Shown piece after piece: positions 33,620-45,555 of a stretch of DNA of 64,000 bases. The position numbers and the translations under genes are program-made. Source of the DNA: Papaver somniferum (taxonomy: Eukaryota; Streptophyta; Magnoliopsida; Ranunculales; Papaveraceae). Location: positions 234,435,560 to 234,499,559 of the forward strand of contig NC_039358.1 in assembly GCF_003573695.1 (NCBI RefSeq), written 5' to 3'. The notes below the pieces were generated by a model, which did no database searches, was not told the DNA's origin, and saw only the letters and a list, made by a program, of their open reading frames with translations. Every line of letters begins with the position of its first letter. The first letter of the stretch is position 1.

Positions 33620-36440
33620 TTACACCCCCTTAGTCTGAGCGGGAGAGGAACAAACGTTAAGACTAAAACGAAAATTAATAAACAATTGTCTTGGAAGACC
33701 CTTGGTGAAGATATCAGCGTATTGATGTTCGGAAGGAATGTGTAAGACACGAATATCACCAATACGAACCCGTTCACGAACAAAATGGATGTCAATATCC
33801 ACATGTTTTGTACGTTGATGTTGGACCGGATCACCAGACATGTAGACAGCACTCACATTGTCACAATACACTAGAGTGGCCCGTTGTAATGGCATATGTA
33901 ACTCAAGAAGTAAATTCCGGAGCCAGGTCGTTTCAGCCACAGCATTAGCGACACCCCTGTATTCTGCTTCAGCACTGGAGCGAGACACCGTTGCTTGACG
34001 TTTGGAAGACCAAGAGACAAGATTGTCTCCAAGAAAATGCAGTAACCAGATGTTGATCGGCGTGAGTCAGGACAACCCGCCCAATCAGCATCAGAATAGG
34101 CGGTGAGGCCAGAGTTCGAAACCGAGAGAGACAAACCATGATCAATAGTGCCCTGTAGGTATCGAATAATGCGCTTAATGGCTTGCATGTGTGGCTCCCG
34201 AGGGTCATGCATAAATAAACATACCTGCTGAACCGCATAAGAGATATCCGGTCGAGTGAAAGTGAGTATTGTAACGCTCCGGCCAGACTACGATATAAAG
34301 TAGGATCCGAAAGTGCTGGTCCAGAAGTAGCACTGAGCTTAGAGTGCGTGTCAACCGGAGTTGCTACTGGTTTGCAGTTCGTCATGGATGCACGAGCAAT
34401 GATGTCCTTTGTGTAGAGTGACTGAGATAAAAACAACCCTGAGGAAGAACGAGAAGCAGTAATACCCAAAAAATGATGTAACGGGCCAAGATCAGTCATA
34501 GAAAATTCCAGTTTCATCAGGTCGATAAACGGGCTAGGAGAGCATCAGTAGAGGCAGTGAGTATGATATCATCAACATATAGTAATAAGTATGCAGTTTC
34601 CCGGCCGGACCGGTAAATAAATAGAGATGGATCACAAACACTACCCCGAAAACCACAACCTGTGATGAAAGTCGCAAACCTCTGGAACCACGCCCGAGGC
34701 GCCTGTTTGAGACCATAAAGAGAACGCGAAGACGACAAACATAATCAGGTCGAGCAGGGTCAACAAATCCCGGAGGTTGATGCATATAAACTGTCTCAGA
34801 TAAGTCCCCATGTAGGAAAGCATTCTTAACGTCCAATTGGTGAATCGGCCAAGATTTGATGTGGCAATGCTGAGAACGGTACGAATGGTGGCAGGCTTAA
34901 CAACCGGACTGAAAGTCTCAAAACAATCAACCCCAACCTGTTGAGATTTACCATTGGCAACAAGACGGGCTTTGTATCGCTGCAATGTACCATCTGCATT
35001 AAACTTGTGACGAAATAACCACATGGAACGAATAACATGAGATCCAATAGGTCGTGGTACTAGATCCCAAGTGTTAGTTTTTAACATAGCAATAAACTCA
35101 TCTAGCATGGCCTTGGTCCAGTTGGGATCCCTAAGAGCATAAAGGTGAGATTTTGGCAAGTTGGAGATGTGCTGTTGTGTCTGAACATTGAGTTCAATCT
35201 GTGAATGGGACGGAAGATTCCACGAGATGCACGAGTGACAGGACGAGAGGAGTTGGCTGAAGTGCCAGGCTGAGCAGAAGATGAAGGCGTGACGCCTGGA
35301 TAGTGCAGTCAGGCGCTGAAGTGGTGCAGTCAGGCGCTGTTGCAGGTGTTGAAGAGGTCAGCAGGCGCTGTTGCAGGTGCTGAAGTGTTGCTGTCAGGAG
35401 CTGTGGGAGCTGACTGCTGCTGTGGGGGAATGTGGAGGTGAGGTGCTGTAGTGGAACGACGATGAGGAGGTGTGTAGGCTGTATTGCAGGAGACGGAGTA
35501 TGTGCAGTGGCGGAAGATGGTGGAGCAACGTCAGGGCTGCTGTGCAGTAGAGGAAGGAACTGATGTAGCGGAAGGAGGCTGGACAGTAGGATTAGGAGAT
35601 GTTGGGTAACAGAAACGAAAGGGAAGGAGAGTGGAAGATGGTGTAGGGAGAGTCTTGACAGTTTGATGAAGTAGAGACAGTGTTCTTGAATGGAAACACG
35701 TTTTCATCAAAGGTCACATGACGAGACAAGATGATTTTGTTAGTGGCTAAGTCGAGACATCGATAGCCACGGTGATGGTTGGAAACCAAGAAAAACACAC
35801 TTAGTGGAACGAGGAGAAAGCTTATGAGTAGTGGTAGCGGAAAGATTGGGTAGCAAAGACAACCAAAAGTACGATATGAGAGTAGGTTGGTTGACGTTGA
35901 TAGAGAATGGACACCGGAGAAGAGAAATTTAGGATTTTGGAAGGAAGAATGTTGTGGAGGTAGACGGCCATGTGTAAGGAGTCGGCCCAATATTTGGGAG
36001 GGATAGATGCATGAGACATAAGTGTGCGAGTGATGTCATTGACACGACGAATCATTCGCTCAGCTTTGCCGTTTTGAGAGGAGGTATGAGGGCATGAGAA
36101 ACGGAAAACTAACCCATGTTTGTGAGCAAATTCATGAAACGATGAGTTGTCGAATTCACGACCCATGTCACATTGAAAAGATTTGATTTCACGTTCGAAC
36201 TGAGTTTTACGAAGGAACGAAATTCCAAGAACTTGGTATAAACTTGGGATTTTAATTTGAGAGGAAAGATCCATAGATAATTTGTGAAGTCATCTAACAA
36301 GATAAGATAGTAATTAAAACCAGTCTCAACATGTAATGGTGAGGTCCATAAGTCGCTATGAATGATATCAAAAGGAGCAAAAGTAACAGAATTTGATTCA
36401 AAAAATGGCAGACGAACATGTTTACTAACTTGACAAGAAT
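33620..36440 (-). pseudogene. Copia integrase, reverse transcriptase and RNase H (several frameshifts)
   Basis: Integrase pieces at 35822-36300: DDFTNYLWIFPL, CDMGREFDNS, PHTSSQNGKAERMIR, PPKYWADSLHMA. Reverse transcriptase pieces at 34517-35159: [63 protein letters not shown]. RNase H at 33620-34000: SSAEAEYRGVANAVAETTWL, YCDNVSAVYMS, HVDIDIHFVRE, ADIFTKGLP. Adjacent blocks sit in different frames, with breaks near 36280, 35800, 34830, 34520 and 34000, so no full polyprotein can be made. Confidence 0.87.
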
Positions 36441-38003
36441 GACAAAGTTTGGTAGACTGAGTTTTATTACATTGAATGAAGAGTTTGCACGTAAATTATC
36501 TAAGATAGCTTTCCCTGGGTGGCCAAGACGGCTGTGCCAAATGTCATGAGAGCACACGGCAAGGGATATAGGATGAGACAGAGACGATGTTGAAGGTGAT
36601 ACGGCAGAGGCAGTAGTAATAGGATAAAGCTCCCCGGAACTGTTACATCGAAGGAGAATCTTCCTCGAATTCAAATCCTTCACAGAAAAACCAGACGGAT
36701 CAAATTCAACAGACACATGATTATCAGTGGTGAATTTACGAACAGAAACCAAGTTTTTGATTATGTCGGGAGCAACAAGAGTATCTTTGAGTTTTAGGGT
36801 GCGGGACGGAATATCTATGAACTTGGTACCGGAGGCAGTGACTGGAATACTGTGACCATTGCCAACTAAGATGGAATGAATATTACTAGTGTTAAAAACA
36901 GTATTCAAAGTACCTGAATCCGCAGTGAGATGCGATGTAGCACCGGTATCCATATAGACAGCATCGTCAGGTGAGTATAAACTCATGGAGCTGTATGCTT
37001 CGGCAATGTCGCTTGGTTGAAGATATTCCGTGGATGGAGTAAGGTATGCCTGTGCACGTCCAACGCCAGATGTTCGACCGCGTGACTGACCAGAACGGCC
37101 ACGGCCGTGGAAGGAACCGCGGCTGGAAGGTTGCTGCCAATGTGTTGCCGGAGGTGCTGTAGGATATGGACAAGGTGGTACTGCCCATTGTGGTGGACAG
37201 TGGAGGTTGTACGTAGGATGAGGTGCACCGTAGAGCTGATAAGGGGACGGAGGTGTTGGCAGCAAGGGTGGTTCGGTGGCTGGAGCAGATGAACGATGAC
37301 CACCACGTCTGGCATGACCACCACGCTGTGAGCGCTGGTTGTTGCGATCTTTGGTTGGATCTGCAGCTGCAAGAGCCGTAGGTGCAGACTGTGATTGCTG
37401 TTGGGAGCGTCGAATCTCTTCGGTACGCAGCTGGGATCGAGCGGCATCAAACGTCGGCATTGATTGTTGGATAAAAGAGGCTACCGTGTTGTATTCCTCC
37501 GGAAGGCCGTTGACAAGTTGGATCACAAGGCGTTTGTCATCCATGGGAAAGTCAAGATCAAGTAATCGATCGGACAGGGATTTTAGCTTATCGCAGTAAT
37601 CATCAATACTATTGCTATCAATAAACTTAAGATTGACAAACTTACGTTCAAGAGTCGCAGCGCGGTTACCTTTGTTGTCTTGAAATAGTTTCTTAAGATG
37701 ATCCCAAAGCTCTTTAGCAGTTTTGCCAGATTTGAGGACGGTAAGCATTAAATCCTTGGCCATGGTGGAGAACATCCACTGTCGACAGAGAGCGTCGAGT
37801 TGGAGCACGGTGTCGGCGTCAACATCTGCAGGGGGTTTGTCTTCATTGATGAGAAAAAGAAGGCGATGAGCTTGAAGATGGAGTTCAAACAGAAAAACCC
37901 AAGATGAGTATTCATCCTGTTTGATGTCTAGGATAATAGGGATTAGGGTTTTGATGTTGTTGATAGCAAACGCCGGATGGATTGTCTTTTTATCTCCTGC
38001 CAT
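36294..38003 (-). CDS. Copia gag-protease-pre-integrase ORF, 569 codons
   Basis: The frame begins MAGDKKTIHPAFAINNIKTL, a copia Gag start. It has the Gag core WMFSTMAKDLMLTVL and LERKFVNLKFIDSNSIDDY, then a proline/glutamine and RGG-rich linker without an evident CCHC knuckle. The protease motif YMDTGATSHLTAD follows, then the pre-integrase WHSRLGHPGKAIL. Near 36440 the frame leaves the zinc-binding HHCC region (CDSCQLGKHVRLPF appears in the next frame), so integrase is frameshifted from Gag. Gag itself looks intact. Confidence 0.85.
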   Translation of the reverse strand: MAGDKKTIHPAFAINNIKTLIPIILDIKQDEYSSWVFLFELHLQAHRLLFLINEDKPPADVDADTVLQLDALCRQWMFSTMAKDLMLTVLKSGKTAKELWDHLKKLFQDNKGNRAATLERKFVNLKFIDSNSIDDYCDKLKSLSDRLLDLDFPMDDKRLVIQLVNGLPEEYNTVASFIQQSMPTFDAARSQLRTEEIRRSQQQSQSAPTALAAADPTKDRNNQRSQRGGHARRGGHRSSAPATEPPLLPTPPSPYQLYGAPHPTYNLHCPPQWAVPPCPYPTAPPATHWQQPSSRGSFHGRGRSGQSRGRTSGVGRAQAYLTPSTEYLQPSDIAEAYSSMSLYSPDDAVYMDTGATSHLTADSGTLNTVFNTSNIHSILVGNGHSIPVTASGTKFIDIPSRTLKLKDTLVAPDIIKNLVSVRKFTTDNHVSVEFDPSGFSVKDLNSRKILLRCNSSGELYPITTASAVSPSTSSLSHPISLAVCSHDIWHSRLGHPGKAILDNLRANSSFNVIKLSLPNFVILVKLVNMFVCHFLNQILLLLLLLISFIATYGPHHYMLRLVLITILSC

Positions 38004-38196
38004 TGTTGATTTTGGTGAAGTAGGTGAAGAAGAAGAAGAAGAGGATCGGCTATTAGGTCGATACCATGTTAGAGTTTTTGGTATAATGCCTTACCCTCTT
38101 TTGAGAGATAATGGCCATATATATTATTATTATTTTGGTCAATTAAGGAGAATATCCTGTGACCGTAAATAAGGTAGAGTATCTTCTATTAGAAAG

Positions 38197-39590
38197 TTTG
38201 GGTTTTTTTGTTTTTAGTTTAAAGTTAAACTATCATTGTTGTAGGATAAATGCTTCAGATGGTATTGCCAGTTTGGTTGGATGAGTTGTTTTCTTACGAC
38301 ATCTAATATACTTCAGGGACATATCACTCTTGATTCACTCGTTTAATCTTCAATTAGAATTCTCAAAGCATTTGTTGGTTATTTGCAGGGAGCAAACCTC
38401 TAATGCACGCTAATTGTTTGTAGAAACTCCAAGCAGAAATTCATCAAGAAAATTTGATCTTCAACTGAGGCTATGGTTAAGGTTTTTTTTTTTTTTCTTT
38501 TCTTTTCCTCTTAGTTATTGTTTTGATTTATGGTTTCAGTTGCAGAGTTTGATTTTGTGATTTTCGTTTCTTTGCTGCTAATACCTAGACTATGAGTAAC
38601 TGTGAGTCCATTCCTTTCAAGAAATAATCAGTTACTTTTAGTCTTAATATCCTTACTTGAACAAATATGGTTTGCAGAATCTTTTAGTCCAATTTGTTGT
38701 TTGATAATATAATAATATATTAGATATTGGTTTATGCATGTGGTGATGAAAATGAAAGAGAAATCCTGAATTATAATCTTTCAGTTGTGCATTGTACCCA
38801 CTTGCTAATGTCATTTCTGTTTATTGGTGTCATAGTTCTTTAACCAGGACAACCCAGCAACATTGAGAAGTTAGAACTACGGTGTCGGAAAACAAGAAAC
38901 GATATCACGTAAAATCCACTACTATAATTTTATCATTAAAACTGTCGTTGTTGTGGTTCATACAATTTTGGACTGTAATTCAGTACAAGTGAGTTTTTGG
39001 TGCTGAGTGGCTCGGAAACAGTCCACCATTAACGTTTTTTTTATGTCTTATTTATCATTCTGTCACCATCAAATCAATGAATCAAGTGATGGATTGTGTG
39101 TTACTGTCTTATAAAGTTATCAGGTTGGAGTATTGTAACGTGTAGTGGGTGATGCCCTGGACTTAACATGGTGATTTGGGAGGTTGTTTGGTATCTCAAA
39201 CACACGTATGGTTTCACAAGAATATTAAGAATAAAGGTAAAATTATGGCATTATTTTGTAAGTGGGAAAGAAAACATTACTCATCTTGATGTCATCAGTA
39301 ACTCTGTATTATATTAATGGGTATGACTGGCTAAGCATTTAAGGTTGTGCATGATTTTAATAGAATCGCCAATTGATAAGGAATCTGCTTATGTAGGGTA
39401 GATACATGAGTTTTTGTTTTTGTTTTGTGATTTTCAGTTACAGGGGTTGATTTTGTGGTATTCTTTTAGTGTTGAGTATATTTTTCTTTTTCTTTGATCA
39501 TCGCAATGCCTAATAGGTGTTCCGTTTTAATGGAATTTCAGGCACCTACTAAAACGAATTATTGGTTTCAGACAACCAAAACTTAAATTC
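38197..39590. other. Intergenic or intronic DNA, nothing recognised
   Basis: A T11 run is at about 38484. No coding region, TIR pair or LTR was recognised. Confidence 0.5.
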
Positions 39591-39854
39591 ATCTGTTTGG
39601 AAACTTCTTTAATTCTCATGAAAGTCCACATATATGTAGTCTCTCTTTCCATAAATTTTATAGCATGGGCAATTATAATAGTTGGTCCTGCTCTTGCAGA
39701 TTTCCTTGCACATCTTAAAACAAATATTTCTTCTCAAAGGAACTGCAATCATGGGTCTCTTCTGGCGTTCGTAGATTATGGAGTTCAGAGATATCAAGAA
39801 ACTCCTAAAAAGAAGGTAATGATTTGACAATCGGGTTAATTGCAATGGAGGCAA

Positions 39855-40140
39855 AGGAAGACTCTTCTACACAACAACTGCAGATGGCCGATGGGTGTGA
39901 AATATGGGAGTCCAGTGGAAGATGTGATGACCAAATTAGCAATACAATGTAGGGGATGGGAGTCGGTGTATAGTGAGTTGCGTTTGCATATGGCTATAGA
40001 GAGCTTACCGCAAGGTACTGTCCCTTCAACATAAGATATGGTCTAAACGTTTATTTCAGATTTTCTCTCAAAGTACCCTTCACATATGGGCTATGAAATC
40101 TTGCGGAAAGGTACCATCACAACCAGGTAATACAGGCTGT
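39855..40140 (+). pseudogene. Cellulose-synthase-like (CslE/CslG type) fragment
   Basis: VKYGSPVEDVMTKLAIQCRG then WESVYS matches the conserved GT2 block of plant Csl proteins (KYG.PVEDV.TGLAIQCRGW.SVY). Weak, frame-shifted remains of the following Q(H)KRWSEG..QIF..KY block are seen at 40030-40100 (HKIWSKRLFQIF). Csl enzymes make cell-wall glucans in the Golgi. Only about 90 codons remain, so this is a relic. An upstream open piece (39597-39827, ending ETPKKK at a donor) could be a neighbouring exon but is not recognised. Confidence 0.65.
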
Positions 40141-40142
40141 AA

Positions 40143-40349
40143 TTGGACCCTAGATTTTTTTTAGTTCTATTGGATTGTGATATTCCTAATGTTTATGTAT
40201 TATTTGTTGGACGAAATGTGCATGAAAGATATGTATTTTCACAAATTATACAACCAGATATTCATGTAAATGCAAAAAACGAACTGCTCATTTTGGCACA
40301 ATACATGGATACACAGGACTCCATCCACTGCACAGATGCCTACTGAAAC
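40143..40349 (+). other. Unassigned short ORF, 67 codons
   Basis: MDPRFFLVLLDCDIPNVYVL then FVGRNVHERYVFSQ. No family recognised. It lies just after the Csl fragment in another frame and could be chance. Confidence 0.25.
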
Positions 40350-41124
40350 TTGCCATAACTTTGATACACGATCACCAGTCATTTATATAACATCATCATG
40401 ATTCTGAACATAGTCCTTCACAAAGTTGTGAAAGGTAATAACACAATGTTGTACTGTATGGATTCTGTCCCTCTTTGTTGTTCTGGAGTTTCGCCAATTT
40501 TTGCTATCAACTCCGACCACAGTCCTTCACCTACAGTGTAATTGGTTTGTGCTGCACTGATAGGATTTATATCTGGCATGTGAAGTTCCACTAACTTTTG
40601 TGAATTTTTGCTATCAACTTCGTCTCTTTTTTTTCCGGTTTTGAGCTGTACTAATAGGACAAACTAAACCATATGCTGATAAGTGACAACCAATTATTTT
40701 CGCCTTACATCATACTGTATGTGTTAGATTTCTCGATGTGACGTTACAACAACATAACAAGACATATCAAAGTTGCGATAGAAAGCAATGGTGCTTACAG
40801 GGGTACCAATTTGCATGGGGTAATACCAAAATGTAAGAGTTCCTAGAAAATTTGGTACCCGTATCAGCAGACATGAAAGAAGAGCCGTAACCGAGCTAAA
40901 ATGGGAGAAGGGAGGGGTAAAAAGTAAAATGAATGCAGAGACAAAAGAATTGTAACCGGGGGTGGACGGGTGCAAAATATTCAACAACAGGCCTGGTGCG
41001 TAGCACAGGTTACTTTATAGTCTTAATTTATAATGAAATGTAAAACTAGTTTGTAATTGAATATTAACCTAAAAAAAAAGTTTCAATTAATTTTAAAAAA
41101 ATAATTATATTTCAACTAAATTGC

Positions 41125-42545
41125 TTATATTTCAACTAAAAGATTACATTTAAACCGCTCATTACCTTGTCTATTTCCTCCCTGACCAAATATCCAATTG
41201 CCCGCGTTTTGTGGATCAAGAGTGTTGTTTAACATATCAGTTAGCGAGCCGGTTTGAGACTCACTTGGTGCTTGAGTCTCATCAGAATCACCATAACCTT
41301 GATAAGCAATGGGTTCAGGGCGCATGGGAACACGATACAAATCTTGAAACACGTGTTGTTGATATTCTTGAGGAATTTGCTGCAATGGCTGTTGGAATGG
41401 TTGAAATGCTAATGAGGTTGAGGCAATTGGGGGTATACAGAGTCGATTGTCTAATTACTTCCATGTTCACACCACCACCTGAAGTCATTACGTCAGCTAG
41501 CATATGACTAAACATACGTGCAGGAGTTGTATCCAAGCCAATGTTTTCTTCACCACCACGTACTACTTGACTATCTTACACAATATTTGGAGTAGAACTT
41601 TCTGGTAACTCCTTCATAGAATGATGTCTCATTCTTCTTTCACTTCCACGACTTTGCTGACTTTCAGTTGGACTCATTCCTCCACCACTGGGACTCAAAT
41701 GAGTCATTCCTCCACCACTGGGACTCAAATGAGCCATTCCTCTAATAGCTCTACCACTGGGACTCATTCCTTTAACATCTCTACCACTGGGACTCATTCC
41801 TCTAATATTGGGACTCATTCCCCTATTACTACCTGAACCATCATTACTAACAAATCCTTGACTCATGTCAAACATCATGTTGTCCCTTAGTTTTTGCAAC
41901 TCATCCAAGTGCAATTTCTGGAATCCCTGAAGTAGGAAATGATAATCGTTCAACTGGGTCTGATACTGCAACTATGTAGCATTGATCCCCAAGTACGGAT
42001 AAGTCTGATCAAGTGCACTAGAAAAAATTGGATAAGTAACAACCTCTCCAGATGTGCTGGATATAATTTGTACCTCCTAAGAAAATGGTGGCATGTTTGA
42101 CGATGAACTATGAGAAGGATATGCAAATGCGGCACCTGTCTCTGGTGGAGGTTGGTAAGGAAGAAATTCATCGGCAAGTGGCATCCTACCTAAAGCTGGG
42201 AAATCCATCCGACCCAAACTTTGCGGTTGCATATCAATATTGGGATTGAAAATAGTGTTATACCAAGATAGGTAGTCATTTCTGTCCATTGGCTCCTGGA
42301 TCAATTGATCATCTTCTTGCCAATGATGACCTTCCCTTATCAATTTGAAGTAATCGTCTCCTGAAACATCTGAACTGGGATAAGGGTTGACGGCTATCAC
42401 TGATCTTCTTTGCAACTGAAGAAGTTTTCTATCAGCATAATACCAAACACCCTTTTCAGAAACATGGCTGTATAACTGAAAAAGCGGGGGTACAATAATC
42501 ACACCCAACAATTCGTTTGGGAATCTGTATGGACTAACTCCAATA
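41125..42545 (-). pseudogene. Second plant mobile domain (MAIN-like) C-terminal fragment with GMSPSGR repeats
   Basis: Minus strand 42077-42545 gives GVSPYRFPNELLGVIIVPPL, GVWYYADRKLLQLQ and DYLSWYNTIFNPNID, the end of a plant mobile domain (ADR..Q.. then a W.N..HP-like block). Next comes a proline-rich stretch (FLPYQPPPETGAAF), then after frame changes a low-complexity repeat at 41640-41830 (GMSPSGR, HLSPSGGGM), then QQIPQEYQQHVFQDLYRVP. The frames differ at about 42080, 41960 and 41580, so it is broken. It is not a close copy of the 12.7-16.2 kb gene. Confidence 0.6.
41660..41830. repeat. ~30-bp tandem repeat (CCACTGGGACTCA)
   Basis: About six imperfect units of ATTCCTCCACCACTGGGACT encode GMSPSGR/SGGGM on the minus strand. 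Confidence 0.85.
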
Positions 42546-43878
42546 TACTATCAAGAGAATCAACTACACAGTCAGACTCAATCTTGAGAAAAGTATATCA
42601 AAGGGTTATATCTCTATTTCTTAATTCAATCTGCAACCATACAAATAGGAATTTGCGAGCCTGATTGAATATAAGAAATAACTTGGACGGTATCAAAAAC
42701 CAATATCCAAGTGTCAATAAATTTAATCAACAACCAAGGGTTGGATTCCCAATTGATTGAACTTACGTAAAACATGTGATATTTCAATTATAAAGATAAA
42801 CAATATAATGCCGAAAAAAATAACACAGACACCAGAAATTTTGTTAATGAAGAAACCGCAAATGCAGAAAAACCCAGGGACCTAGTCCAGAATAAACACA
42901 CACTGATTTTAAGATGTTACACCAAATTCCTACTACCTATTCGGACTAGATGTAATACCTACTTCAGCACAAATAGAAGTCCTAACACAACGTTTGTCTT
43001 TAGGAATTTTTCTCGTAAATCTTCTAGCAGAACCCAAGGCTCTCTTTAGAAGATACTACAACACGATTGATGCAATTAGATATTTTGTTTGCACAAAATA
43101 CCGGTTTGATTTCCCTTTAGATATGAATCAAGGTTTTGGAAATCTTGTGTTTATTTTGATAAAAACAATACTAGGTGAAAGTAATATCAAAACAAAATTG
43201 TAGATTAGGGTTTTAACTAACAATCAGTATGCGTACACACAAGGAGTTTGTGAGCCTGATTTTTGTGAGTGAACTTGGGTGATTCCAAAGATCAATTTCC
43301 AAGTTAAGAAAACCCTAATAAATCTACAACAAGAAAAACTAAAATAAATCTAGAGATATCCATTTTAAAACTTCTTAAGGATTTTTACGAGATACCTTAC
43401 TCGAAGTTTTCTTTCTAGCTTCCGATTTCGACTAACAAGTGTTGGTATACGATCGGAAACTGAAATCTATCAAAACCTAGGGTTTATGATCAACAACTCT
43501 TAAATGGTTTCATATCATAAGATAAAACCTTAGAATAGACAAGAGGTAAAAAACCTAGATTACAAGTTGTATAACCAATCACGAAGATGAATCCAACTCG
43601 GCTTTGTGATCCAATACAAAGACTTTTATCTCACTCTTGTTCACGAAGAACATAAGACATGGAAAACAACCTTATGAGATTTCACCAATTTTCCAAAGGG
43701 GATACAAACGTGTAGCACTCACGAACCCTTTATTTATAGTGAAAGGTAGCTTGAAAGCTAAGCATAGCTATTTTCCTTTTTCAAGACTCACTAGTTAAGT
43801 TTCATTAAAGGAAGACAAATTCTTGATGGAGTATTGATAGCAAAAGAATGTGTGGATTCTAGACTTGATCTTCTCAAG
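42546..43878. other. Probable LTR-type or regulatory remnant
   Basis: No coding domain. On the minus strand a TATA-type CTATAAATAAAGG lies at about 43729-43741. The composition suggests an LTR retroelement remnant, but no matching LTR pair was found. Confidence 0.3.
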
Positions 43879-43879
43879 T

Positions 43880-44952
43880 CAAGTTAGGTGCATTTTCCTA
43901 TGGGTATGCCAAAAAAAATGTTGTTTGGCATTCCAGGTGGCATGGCAAACCATTTGTGCCACTATGGGAAAACCAGTGATCGACCTACTTTCTAGCGAGC
44001 GTATTGTCAATATCGCCAGCGATGAAGTCTTTATCGATGGCGATATTAGCAATAACGCTCGATTAACTCCAGCACTAGCGTTATAATCAATTTCGCCAAT
44101 GTTTGACCTTCTGACTCCTATGAATACCGCATGCACCTTATTCTCTACTCTTCTCAAGTCTTCTCAATTCTTCTTCTCAAATCTTTTGATTTTCTTGAAC
44201 TGCTGTTCTTTAAACTTAAACAATTTCTTTTGATTTTCTTAAACAAATATGGAGAGAAGAAAAAGAAATAGAAAAAAAAAGAACGTACGAGTACCCCAGC
44301 TAGTGGAAAAAGTTTTGTTGTTGATACAAATTATGATTTTGGTCAGACAAGCAGCCGGTGAAGGTATGTATATTCTATAATCACATATATCTGATCATGA
44401 GGAGCGAGCTAATTCGGTAAATCTAAGAGGTGGATGGACTGAGTTACATACGATTTTTCAATTACTTCGCCATGTTGTTCAAGAGAGAGTTAGAAGGTAT
44501 CCTTGGCGATATCTATATCAAATACAACCTAGAAACCACAGGACTCAAGGAGTTCAAGTTATATTAGAATGATGGTGGATATTCTCAAGAACTAGTAATT
44601 CACATTATCAAACGCCAAGGATACCTTTTAACTCTCTCTTGAACAACATGGGGAAGTAATTGAAAAATCGTACTTTTGGAGTAAAAAAGAACGTGTTTGT
44701 ATCAAACGCCTTAAGAATGGAGTTAAAAATCGTAAGTTATATACTTGCAATACACGTGTTTGTAAAAAACTGCAAAGGAACTTTTTTTACATGGGGAAGT
44801 TAAAAAAGAACATGTTTGTAGTCTTAGAAGATTACATGAATTGCAAGTTTCTTTGAGATGTAAATTCTTTTTTGAGAAGATCACTGTCAAATTGGATCTT
44901 CTCAAGAACTAGGTGACTTGAGAAGATCTCAAGTCAAAAGAAAATGCACCTA
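43880..44952. mobile_element. TIR element remnant containing a long inverted repeat
   Basis: Both ends carry TTAGGTGCATTTTC-type repeats (left AAGTTAGGTGCATTTTC, right inverted AAGCTAGGTGCATTTTC), next to CTTCTCAAGTCA motifs. The left part resembles the 32.4-kb Harbinger-associated region. A short frame from 44250 (MERRKRNRKKKNVRVPQLVE) ends at a possible donor. No target duplication was verified. Confidence 0.45.
44451..44670. repeat. Inverted repeat, 58-bp arms, 2 mismatches
   Basis: Arms 44451-44508 (CGATTTTTCAATTACTTCGC ...) and 44613-44670 are reverse complements differing at two positions. The loop is 104 bp. Confidence 0.93.
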
Positions 44953-45384
44953 GCTTGAGATCTTTTAGTTTCCAAAATGCACTCTTGATTTAGTATACGA
45001 AAGATAGTTTCGGACTAGATTAGGTCTAAGATGAACTACTCTTAAGGATGAAGACTGAAGATTACAAGAAGACATCGACAAGGACTTCATCAACAAAGGT
45101 ATGTGGTAATTGATTTCATTTGGATTCCTGTTCAATTCTACCTTTCTAATCTATCAATACAAAAATTCTCACTCTATGGAACAATTCCTATGACGGTTAA
45201 TGTACATTTATGTATATATACTCGAGGTTATTTGAGCCACGACTTTTGTGACAATAACCTTTATCCCTGGAAAGGTTCTCATGTTATAGTGAATGAGCTT
45301 ACGAATTCAACGAACCAAGAATCACTCAATTCCGAGTTATAATGATGAAGTTATGAGTGATTTATTAAAGTAACAATTATAAGT
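44953..45384. other. Flank of the CACTA insertion, unassigned
   Basis: GAAGACATCGACAAGGACTT resembles internal-to-LTR sequence of copia elements, but no domain is present. The DNA continues across the CACTA element at 54571. Confidence 0.35.
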
Positions 45385-45424
45385 GTTCACTACACCATTT
45401 TCCCCGAATTGCAACTAAATTTTG

Positions 45425-45555
45425 TAACGGCCCAACATCCGTTACAAACCTTTATGTTACAAATGGCCGTTACAGCCTAGACGTAACAGGGAGGAGCCGT
45501 TACGAAATTTTTTCCAGATTCGTAACAAGGGGAAACTGTTACGAATAGTAACATG
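45425..45555. repeat. Left subterminal repeats of the CACTA element
   Basis: About eight GTAACGG / CCGTTAC units in both orientations; typical TNPA-type binding clusters. Confidence 0.85.

Larger units (their letters stand above)
33498..38191 (-). mobile_element. Ty1/copia retrotransposon with 125-bp identical LTRs
   Basis: LTRs at 33498-33622 and 38067-38191 are identical base for base and flanked by a GAAAG duplication (33493-33497, 38192-38196). The element reads leftward. Its primer-binding site TGGTATC adjoins the right LTR (to about 38055) and its purine tract AAGGGGG ends just before the left one. All copia domains are present in the order gag, protease, integrase, reverse transcriptase, RNase H. 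The left LTR has CA after ATTA that the right copy lacks, so the 5' end lost two bases at insertion. Confidence 0.93.

Noticed and set aside
35160..35600. GCTGTTGCAGG-like repeats at 35280-35560 as a possible tandem array
   Set aside because: They fall in the low-complexity linker between integrase and reverse transcriptase of the copia polyprotein.
40724..40987. 87-codon minus ORF with hydrophobic N-terminus
   Set aside because: No family motif, no splice context and next to low-complexity AT DNA; likely chance.
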